Shown here one piece after another: positions 55,785-64,000 of a stretch of 64,000 nt of DNA. Below the pieces are notes generated by a model that worked only from the letters and a program-made list of their open reading frames with translations, did not search any database and was not told where the DNA came from. Both the position numbers and the translations under genes were made by a program. The stretch's first letter is position 1, and each line of letters begins with the position of its first letter. This DNA is from Mesorhabditis belari (Eukaryota > Nematoda > Chromadorea > Rhabditida > Rhabditidae), in NCBI GenBank assembly GCA_958450365.1, contig CAUEEP010000895.1, forward strand, positions 661,001 through 725,000, in the 5' to 3' direction.

Positions 55785-56370
55785 GAAGTTTAACTTTAAC
55801 TTTAACTTTAACTTTAACTTTAACTTTAAGTAGGAGTTTAGCTATTTAAAAATAAAAAAAAACGAAAATCATTGTTACCTATTTGAAAACTGAGTTGTTA
55901 TTTTTTTGAGCTTTGAAAATAATAAACGATAAAGATATTCTGTTATTGAATAGGTAACAATGATTTTTTTTTTTATTGAAAAAGCTTTGGAATTTTTTTT
56001 TTGAAATGCACTAATTCTAATTCTAATTCTTCTTCTTTAATTCTGATTCTAATTCTGATTCTAATTCTGATTCTAATTCTAATTCTAATTCTGATTCTAA
56101 TTCTAATTCTAATTCGTCTAGTTTGACAGCTGGAAATTTTGGTCACTGATTATTGAATAAATCTTTCTTTTTTTTGTGGAGTTTGATTGGAGAAATCTAG
56201 AAGATCTAGAAGGAAATCTAGGTATTTTATAAGCATTGATCCAATTCTAAATCCAAAATCAATCCAAAATCAATCCAAAATCAATCCAAAATCAATCCAA
56301 AATTCAATCCAAAATCAATCCAAAATCAATCCAAATTCAATCCAAATTCAATCCAAAATTAAATTTAATC
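55785..56370. repeat. Cluster of three short tandem arrays
   Basis: AACTTT repeats at 55,790-55,830, TTCTGATTCTAA repeats at 56,005-56,115 and TCCAAAATCAA repeats at 56,240-56,365, with different units and no coding frame. Confidence 0.85.
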
Positions 56371-56724
56371 CGATTTCCGGTTTGGAAAATAAATCGTTTC
56401 CGGTTTGGATACTTTAAAAAACAATTTTAAAACTATAAAATTAAAAACGAATAAGTCTGGGACAGTCTGAGCATCAAAAATACCTTTTCTAGGGTTTTCG
56501 ACCACGTTAAATCGATTGATAATAGTTTTTAGAATGTGTTTGTCACTTATTTCTTTGTAATCGAAGCAGATCTAGCTGATGTTCGGTAAGCCAGCCAGTC
56601 GGGTAGTTGGAGGGCATTTCACATAACATTTCTCAACTTTTAACAACATTCAAGGTTGCTACATTTACTTAGACTTTTGCTCTGCACCTTCTAGTCACAT
56701 GGCTCTTAGGTTATCTTAGGCTCG

Positions 56725-56885
56725 ATCCATCTAGTTCCAACTCCTTCATCCATCTAGTTCCAACTCCTTCATCCATCTAGTTCCAACTCCTTCATCCATC
56801 TAGTTCCAACTCCTTCATCCATCTAGTTCCAACTCCTTCATCCACCTAGTTCCAACTTCTTTCCAACTCCTTGATCCATCTAGTT
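56725..56885. repeat. Tandem array, 23-bp unit CATCTAGTTCCAACTCCTTC
   Basis: About six and a half near-perfect copies of a 23-mer, CATCTAGTTCCAACTCCTTC plus ATC, about 330 bp upstream of the ammonium-transporter start. Confidence 0.9.
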
Positions 56886-57215
56886 TCAACTATACTAAAG
56901 CTATATTTCCCTATAAAAGTCAGTGTATTATGTTCACTTTTCTGAATCGTAGCCATACTTTTTGTTTCAAATTCCTTCATCGATGCTTATCATTGTCCCA
57001 TTTCATTCCTCATTTCATTCCTCATTTCAATTCTCAATTTCAGATCAACTTCAATATTCGCATCAAAGCAGAAAAATGTCTTTCATCAGCTAATTGATCT
57101 CTCTCTCTCTCGATTTTCCTTTACTTCTTTCTTTTGCTATGCTCTGCTCATTTTTGGGCCTAGACGCACGAAAAAAGAAAGGCAAAAAAGGGGAAAAAAG
57201 AAAAGAAAAAGCCGA

Positions 57216-60200
57216 ATGAGTGGTGAGAATTCACTCGTTTTCAACAACGAATCACCATTGAATCTCTCATTCACATCAATCATCAATCCATTAATATCAA
57301 CAACAACACAAACCCTAACAAGTTCTATTCCCTACTCGGATGGGCACTTCGATCGATTGTCCATCGTTCGTGAGTGTTTTTATTGAACATCAATAGCACA
57401 ATGAGGTACTATAGCTGTTGTAAAGTTTACTAGAGTACTGAGCTTCGTTGACTTATTGCAAAGGTTTCTGCATTTGCTGAAAGATTACTGTAATTGCTAA
57501 CAATACTGTAATTGCTATAGAATACAGGCTTTCGGGATATTGTGCCACTGCAGACTATTGTACAGATTGTAGGATCTAAAGGAGTGCTGTATTGTTGTTG
57601 GGGGATCGATCTTAGTGTACTGTAGTGTACATTAGTGTACTGTAGCTAGAGTATTGGTTTTTTAGCGTTCGTTTTTCCATGAGTAAGTGATGCTAAGCCA
57701 AGCCAAAGCCAGATCTTTACTCTGAGCTGGTTCAGCTACTTTTTACAAGTCTTAATGACTTGTTACTGGCTTCTCTATCTACTCAAAGTACTTTCATACT
57801 AAAGAAATACTGTAGCTGGTAATTTAGCGATACTTGGACTGTTGGAATGTAATATTGGACGGTTAGAAGTTAGAGCTTTGAAACATTCTTGTTTTCGAGA
57901 TTTCGAGTAGCTAGCTAAAGAATGATTTAAACAAGATCTACTTGTTCACTTGTTCATAGGAAGATCTATCTTTGTTCATAGGAAGATCTACTCGCTCATA
58001 GGATGATCTTTGTTCATAGGAAGATCAACTTGTTCATAGGAAGATCAACTCGTTCATAGGAAGAGCTACTCGTTCCAGGAAGGCAACCGTCAGAGAGAAC
58101 TCCGAGAACCGTTCAAGGAAGATCAACTCGTTCATAGGAAGAGCTACTCGTTCATAGGAAGATCAACTCGTTCATAGGAAGAGCTACTCGTTCATAGGAA
58201 GATCAACTCGTTCATAGGAAGAGCTACTCGTTCATAGGAAGATCAACTCGTTCATAGGAAGAGCTACTCGTTCATAGGAAGATCTACCCGTTCATAGGAA
58301 GATCTACCTGTTCATAGGAAGATCTACCTGTTCATAGGAAGAACTACTCGTTCATAGGAAGAGCTACTCGTTCATAGGAAGATCAACTTGTTCATAGGAA
58401 GATCTACATGTTCATAGGAAGATCTACCCGTTCATAGGAAGATCTTTGTTCATAGGAAGATCAACCTGTTCTTAAACAATTCCCCTTCCAGAAATCGATC
58501 ACTACGCTACAAATTGGACTTCTTCAACCGAGACAGATAAACTCTTTCAAGTAAGGGGAATCGATTTTGAAAGTGAACAATTTGAATTGCAGGATGACGC
58601 CGTTTGGATTATCACCTCTTCATTTATCATCTTCACTATGCATTCAGGTATGAGATTGTTTTCTTTCTAAAATAAAAGAAATTCAGGTTTCGGTTTGCTC
58701 GAATCGGGTAGTGTTTCAGCGAAAGATGAGGTCAATATCATGGTCAAGGTGAGGTCAAGGGGAAAAGTATCTGAATCAGATCTACAAAAGAGGCTAAAAG
58801 CTAGGGCTTAAGCCAAGCTTTGTGGCAATTCTGTAGTAAAATCAAGCGCAATTCAGACTAAGAAAGAAGCCAGTTTGGCCTTTCTGCCAAGAGAGCCTTT
58901 CTGCTCTAGTTTCTCACAATTTTTCAAGATACTTTTCTTTTAGAATGTGGTTGATGTAGTGTTCGGCGGTGTCTCATATTGGGCGCTGGGTTTTGGGCTC
59001 TCTTTTGGCGATTTCGAACCGTTAGCAAACTCGTTTTGCGGCTTTGGGAAGTTCTTCTACGATCCGACTAGGTAAGTGCACTGGATTGCTGCATTTCTTG
59101 CACTTCTGCATGTGCATTTCTTGCACATTCATCCGAAAGATTGTGCAAGCTTTAAGCACAAAGTACATGGAGGAAAATCTCTCTTCTAGACATGGCACAT
59201 CGGCGAACGCTGAGGGATGGGCGTACGCGTCGTTTCTTTTTCAACTCTCATTAGCAACCACCGCTTCAACAATTGTATCTGGTGAATCTTTGAGAGTTAG
59301 AGAGTTAGAGAGCTAGATAGCTATAGAGCTAGATAGCTAGATAGCTATAGAGCTAGAGAGCTAGATAGCTATAGAGCTATAGAGCTAGAGAGCTCGAGAG
59401 CTATAGAGCTAGAGAGCTAGAGAGCTAGAGAGCTAGAGAGCTAGAGAGCTATAGAGCTAGAGAGCTAGAGAGCTAGAGAGCTATAGAGCTAGAGAGCTAG
59501 ATAGCTAGAGAGCTATAGAGCTATAGAGCTAGAGAACTCGAGAGCTAGATAGCTAGAGAGCTAGAGAGCTATAGAGCTAGATAGCTAGAGAGCTAGAGAG
59601 TTAGAGAGCTAGATAGCTAGAAAGCTAGAGAACTCGAAAGCTATAGAGCTTGAAAGCTACTTTATAACACAAACACATTGGTGCATTGATCTGAAATTGA
59701 AACAAGAGATTCAGGTGCTGTGGCCGAACGGGCAAAGCTCAAATCGTACATTCTATTGGGTTGTATTGTCATAATCATTCAGGTATCTAGATCTAGATTA
59801 TATCTAAGATTTAAATCATTATCTAAAGCGTTATCTAAAGCGTTATCTAAAGCGTTATCTAAAGCCTTCTCTAAAGTCTTATCTAAATAATGAAATCTAA
59901 TCGAATCCAGGCGTTGCCAGCTCACTGGATTTGGGCCCAAAACGGGTTCTTTTTTCGGCTTGGTGTCATCGATTTCGCTGGTTGTTCGGCGGTGAGTTTG
60001 ATGGATATTTAGATTTGTTAGATTAGATTTGTTTAAATTGATTAAGATTAAGATTTATTAATGAATTAGGTTCATATGGTTGGTGGGATTATCGGTTTAA
60101 TCGCGACAATCTATCTGAGACCTCGACGAAATCGTTTCTCTGAAGACGCCGTCTCACAAATGAGCAGTCCGACGAATGCTTTATTAGGTGAGGCTTTGTT

Positions 60201-63200
60201 TTTGAGTCTAAAGTCTCTTCCTTGCTCTTATCTATCTTCATCTTATCTATTTTCAAAAGCTATCATATAGTTAACCGTTAGTTTCCATTTGATTAGCTCA
60301 ATTTCTCAAAAATCGAGTTTTTTGGATGGAAACGAGTGGAAAATACGATAGTTTTTGAAGATAGGCTTTAAAAAAGGCTTTAAAAAAAGGCTTTTGCTTT
60401 TTAAAAACAGATTAGATGAAAGGAAAACACTTTTGAATTGACTTTTTTCTCTTTGAAGCTCTTGGAACACTCGCTCTTTGATCGCTCATAACTTTGCTTA
60501 GCAATGATATTATTCTTAAATTTTTTTATCATTGAATAGAGGAGATTTCAGGCTTTTGAATGATATTAAAAAGAGCCTGATTCGACTGAGAAATCATAGG
60601 CAAAAGTGGTCTCAAAAGATTTCGGCATAGCGACAACTAGAGATGGGTTCAGTCGGTCGTTCTTTGGGCTTCGACGTAAACTAAATCGATCTGGCACATC
60701 AAAACCCTCATTTTTCTCATAACTTTCTCCCAATTTCGTATCGCGACGAAAAATTGGGATTTCGGTGTGCCAGATGGATTTAGTTTCCGTCGAAGCCTAA
60801 AGGACGACCGACCAAACCATAAAGCTGTCAGCGAACACAACTCAGTCACTCTGATTCTAAAATGGAAGCACCTATAACAGGGCAGATCGTTTGCCAGATC
60901 GAGAGCGATTGTGCGCGCGCACAAAGACCACCTCGCCAGTCACTTTTCACAGGGATTTTAGCGTCACTTTGTCAATGATTTTCTTAGAATTCTGCCGTCC
61001 AAACAGCTTCAATTTTATATCATTTCAAAGCCTGAAGTATTTTCTTTAAAACTCTCTAAAAAGTAGGACTGATGTTATATTGAAAAAAAAAGTTATTGAC
61101 TTTGAAAGAAAGGGTACTTGTTGATTTGTTAACTGTTGATTTGTTAACTGTTGATTTGTTAACTGTTGATTTGTTAACTGTTGATTTGTTAACTGTTGAC
61201 TGTTAACTGTTAACTGTTGTCTGTTAACTGTTGTCTGTTAACTGTTGACTGTTAACTGTTAACTGTTAACTGTTACTCGTTATCTTCTTGTTCATCATTC
61301 TTCTAACCATCATCAATCACTTTTCAGGAACATTTCTCTTATGGTGGGGTTGGTTTGGGATTAATGCTGGCTCGGTTTGGGGGATTACGAATGGAAGGTG
61401 GAGGCTGGGGGCGAGGTTTGTAAAGTCACGAGTACTTATGGTATTTTCTTTGCTTACTAATCAGTACTTTAAAAAGCCGTCTTTTCAGAGCCGCTGTTGC
61501 CACAATAATGTCATCAATCGGTGGTGGATCGACAGCAATTATTTTTAGTTTTATAAAAACGAAAAAATTGCAAGTGAGTGATGAAAAGAAGAAGAAGAAA
61601 AAGAAGAAAAAAAATAAATAAAAGTAAAAGTATTACTTTCTAAACTTTTAGGTGAATTTCCTCATAAATGGAATTCTCTCGAGCATCGTTTCAATCACTG
61701 GTTTGTAGATTTCTGAATTCGTATTCTCTCTAATAGTAGTGCACTCTGAGCTTTGTCTAAATTTGTTGAAATCTCGAGAACCGCTTATCAGAACCTATCG
61801 ATGTGAGGTCGGAAAATGTAGCGGAAAATGAGATCTTGCCGGGGATTAGAGTGTTGAGCTTCTGTGAAAGCTTTGGAACTGTAAAATAGCCATCAACTGG
61901 GCTAGGCGGGAAAATACTATGGGGTTTAAGCAATAAAAAGCTAGGATCTATTAGAGTCTATTCGTATCTTCTAGAATCTCCTAGAATCTCCTAGAATCTT
62001 CTAGAATCTATTAGGATCTATTGGGATCTATTGGGATCTATTGGGATCTATTGGGATCTATTGAGATCTATTGAGATCTAATGAGATCTATTGGGATCTA
62101 TTGGGATCTATTGGGACCTATTGGGACCTATTGGGATCTATTAGGGTCTATTGAGATCTGTTCGGATCTATTGGGATCTATTGGGGTCTATTGGGATCTT
62201 CTGGAACCTATGATTCGTGTCAAATAATATCGTTTATTTTGTGGAGGATGTGGGGCATTTTATTAGTTGCTGTTTCTTTTTTTGGGTAAAATAATTCAAT
62301 GATTTTGAGAAATTCAATCAAATTGTGAGATGCATAAGCATAAACTTTGACGAACACAAAAGCCCATCTGCCGTATTCTCTCTAATCGTAGGTGCACCTA
62401 AAGCTTTGCCTAAATTCGTTGAAATCTCGGGAACCGCTTATCAAAACCTATCGATGTGGGCTCGGAAAATGTAGTTGACGATGAGATCTTGTGGGGGATT
62501 AGAGTGTTGAGCTTCTGTGAAAGCTTTGGAACTGTAAAATAGCCATCAACTGGGCTAGGCGGGAAAATACTATCAGAGAGAATACGGTGATACTCTTTAA
62601 AGTTACCGTACTCATTGTAACAATGTGATTCCAGCAATGTGCGCAGTGGCTCGTCCCTGGCATTCACTAGTGATCGGCTCGATTTCTTCAGCTTTCTCCA
62701 TTCTTGTTTTACCCCTCCTTGACAGGTAAAGAAAAACAAAGACAATAGAAATCGATAAAGTTTCGATAGACAAAACGATAGTTGATAAAGGATAAGAGTC
62801 AATAAACTGTAGACTTTATTGCATACTTTATTGCTTAAATGATCGTGTAACAGATCGTGTAACTGATCTTTAACAGATCTGTAGCTGACCTGTAGCTGAT
62901 CTTTAACAGATCTGTAACTGATCGTGTAACAGATCTGTAACAGATCTGTAACTGATCATGTAACAGACCTGTAACTGATCCGTAACTGATCGTGTAACAG
63001 ATCTTTAACTGATCTTTAACAGATCTTTAACAGATCTTTAACAGATCTTTAACTGATCTTTAACAGATCTTTAACAAATCTATAACTTTCTTTACCATTT
63101 ACAGATTACATATCGATGATCCAGTTGGCATTGTCCCGATCCATCTGACCTCATCAATTTGGGGAATGATGGCTGTTGGGATTTTCGCAGAGAAAGATCG

Positions 63201-63210
63201 ATTCCTGGTA
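57216..63210 (+). CDS. Ammonium transporter (Amt family), partial at the right edge
   Basis: Membrane channel/transporter for ammonium. Fourteen exons in phase: 57216-57369, 58495-58551, 58593-58648, 58687-58749, 58945-59072, 59191-59281, 59716-59782, 59911-59991, 60070-60187, 61328-61416, 61490-61573, 61652-61700, 62634-62727 and 63106-63208, with the C-terminus beyond 64,000. The N-terminus MSGENSLVFNNESPLNLSFT is polar with possible N-glycosylation sites. Family motifs: AVWIITSSFIIFTMHSGFGL then LESG, DFAGCSAVHMVGGIIGL (first conserved pore His), LLWWGWFGINAGS, and IDDPVGIVPIHLTSSIWGMM (second pore His). The family's usual CxxW-like sequence PAHWIWAQNGFFF is present. Exons are ordinary, but six introns hold unrelated tandem arrays. 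The paralogue (several in nematodes) cannot be told. Confidence 0.93.
57940..58475. repeat. Tandem array in amt intron 1 (TTCATAGGAAGATC-type, 19-20 bp)
   Basis: About 25 units of GTTCATAGGAAGA(T/G)C(A/T)ACTC, the last ending just before the acceptor of exon 2. Confidence 0.9.
59285..59660. repeat. Tandem array in amt intron 6 (AGCTAGAGAGCTATAG)
   Basis: About 370 bases of AGCTAGAG/AGCTATAG/AGCTAGAT 8-mers starting a few bases after the donor. Self-complementary AGCT and CTAG cores make it hairpin-prone. Confidence 0.9.
60637..60838. mobile_element. Foldback element in amt intron 9
   Basis: GGGTTCAGTCGGTCGTTCTT, GGGCTTCGACGTAAACTAAA and TCTGGCACA...CAATTT are mirrored by AAATTG...TGTGCCAGA, TTTAGTTTCCGTCGAAGCC and CGACCGACCAAACC. 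Confidence 0.8.
61115..61278. repeat. Tandem array in amt intron 9 (TTAACTGTTGATTTG)
   Basis: About six 15-mers GATTTGTTAACTGTT followed by shorter GACTGTTAACTGTT units, close to the acceptor of the next exon at 61,328. Confidence 0.9.
61720..61920. mobile_element. MITE family R, 3'-truncated copy
   Basis: Begins GTATTCTCTCTAAT and is collinear with 62,371-62,587 over about 190 bp (TCTCGAGAACCGCTTATCA, GGATTAGAGTGTTGAGCTTC, GGGCTAGGCGGGAAAATACT) but lacks the right terminal repeat. Confidence 0.85.
61950..62215. repeat. Tandem array in amt intron 12 (TATTGGGATC)
   Basis: About 26 units of the 10-mer ATTGGGATCT and variants. It separates the two MITE family R copies. Confidence 0.9.
62371..62587. 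mobile_element. MITE family R, complete copy with terminal inverted repeats
   Basis: CCGTATTCTCTCT at the left is inverted as AGAGAGAATACGG at the right. 217 bp, no coding capacity beyond a chance minus-strand frame. It lies in amt intron 12, in direct orientation to the truncated copy at 61,720. Confidence 0.88.
62835..63085. repeat. Tandem array in amt intron 13 (AACAGATCTTT/AACTGATCGTGT)
   Basis: About 20 units of 11-12 bases containing the palindrome TGATCxxxxAACAGATC, ending about 20 bp before the next acceptor. Confidence 0.9.
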
Positions 63211-63214
63211 AATG

Positions 63215-63340
63215 AATGAAAAGAAAAAGAAAAGAAAAAGAAAAGAAAAGAAAAAGAAAAGAAAAAGAAAAAGAAAAGAAAAAGAAAAGAAAAGAAAAAG
63301 AAAAGAAAAGAAAAAGAAAAGAAAAGAAAAAGAAAAGAAA
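63215..63340. repeat. Purine array AAAAGAAAAGAAAAG after amt exon 14
   Basis: About 125 bases of A and G only, directly after the donor site GTAAATGAATG. It gives a false Phe/Ser/Leu protein on the minus strand. Confidence 0.9.
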
Positions 63341-63739
63341 CACTTATTACTTGAATATCTTAAATTTAGGAGATTTTTAATGGTTTAAACCTTTAGTAAA
63401 CATTCGAATTAACAATTATTTAGTAAACATTCCAATAAGCTTCCAATAAACATTCGAATAAACATTCCAATTAAAGCATTTATCCAAAATTTTTCATTTT
63501 TTCGGATTTCTTCAATTGGATAACAAAATTCTTAACTTATAAAAGACTTTTAAAGCTTTAAATAATATTTATAAGCTAAAAAAAGCTTAATGATATCGAA
63601 AAAGGGATGAAAATTCAATAAAAACATCGATTTTTTTTTAAAAGGGATTTAGTTAGAATAGCGCTGAATAGAACAATGATTTCTAACAATTTAAAAAATA
63701 AAACCGATTCAAATTTTATACCAAAAAATTCTTTGCTTG

Positions 63740-64000
63740 CTTGGGGGTAGGCTAGTTTCCGCGACTTTTTTTGTGCAACTGGGTCGTTTGCGCAACTCGC
63801 CACAACTTTTTTCTAAGTGGGCCAATCTTTATGCTTTTGGTTTCATTTTGTAGATCTCAATAAGTGCAACAACAAAATAACACCAAAAGCATAAAGATTG
63901 ACCGATTTAGAAGAGAAAGTTATGGTGAGTTGCGCAAATGACCCTGTTGCGCAAATGACCCAGTTGCGCAAATGACCCTGTTGCGCAAATGACCCTGTTG
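63740..64000. repeat. GTTGCGCAAATGACCC-type repeat element, copy 2 (cut by the window edge)
   Basis: Opens GGGGGTAGGCTAGTTTCCGC and continues with TTGCGCAACTCGCC, then from 63,919 with GTTGCGCAAATGACCC repeated every 17-19 bases. In between, CAAAAGCATAAAGATTG and CAATCTTTATGCTTTTGG form an inverted pair around 63,820-63,900. Confidence 0.8.

Noticed and set aside
57940..58475. CRISPR-like array (regular repeats of about 20 bp)
   Set aside because: The repeats are contiguous without unique spacers, and the locus is an intron of a eukaryotic gene. No cas genes.
63092..63343. Phe/Ser-rich minus-strand open frame
   Set aside because: Reverse of the AAAAGAAAAG purine array joined to the antisense of an amt exon.
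1..64000. Prokaryotic operons, ribosome-binding sites or origin of replication
   Set aside because: All recognisable proteins are split by short GT-AG introns and are animal families; a prokaryotic reading does not apply.

Overview
This window is nuclear DNA from a nematode. The evidence is a cuticle collagen gene with the nematode N-terminal domain, very compact genes with many introns of about 38-60 nt ending in TTTTAG or TTTCAG, and recognisable orthologues of Caenorhabditis-type single-copy genes (PPIH/cyn-11, rab-21, pld-1, prp-3). The base composition is AT-rich. The species cannot be told from the sequence.

Layout. 1-702: 5' half of a bestrophin (minus, runs off the left edge). 703-10,230: about 9.5 kb without a confident gene, made of foldback elements, a composite transposon carrying an integrase fragment, tRNA-like repeats, a segmental duplication and many private tandem arrays. 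10,231-13,719: cuticle collagen (+). 13,863-15,725: small membrane protein of unknown function (-), divergent from a basic coiled-coil protein at 15,866-17,629 (+). 18,143-19,828: cyclophilin H (+) with a probable minus-strand gene inside its third intron. 20,435-21,939: Rab21 GTPase (+). 22,933-27,469: PRRC1-like protein (-). 28,979-38,195: phospholipase D with PX, PH and two HKD motifs (-), with a small plus-strand membrane-protein gene inside one intron. 39,353-39,978: CHRAC1-like histone-fold protein (-). 40,175-42,117: carnosine N-methyltransferase-like enzyme (-). 43,717-46,949: U4/U6 snRNP protein Prp3 (+). 47,225-49,494: CLPTM1/CLPTM1L-family membrane protein, N-terminal exons not found (-). 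49,500-57,215: 7.7 kb gene-poor, with palindromic MITEs, LINE 3' fragments and tandem repeats. 57,216-63,210: ammonium transporter (+), continuing off the right edge.

The genes are mostly housekeeping functions (splicing: Prp3 and cyclophilin H belong to the same U4/U6 particle; endosomal traffic: Rab21 and PLD; chromatin; membrane transport; cuticle). They do not form one pathway. CARNMT1 and the CHRAC1-like gene have the close same-strand spacing of a nematode operon.

The unusual part is non-coding. Long introns and gaps often carry their own tandem array, with a different 10-23 bp unit in each. At least ten families or singletons of near-perfect palindromic (foldback) elements are present, several shared between distant introns and two with visible target-site duplications. 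All gene models were spliced by eye from GT/AG sites and reading phase; exon edges should be read as good to a few bases, and no database search was possible.
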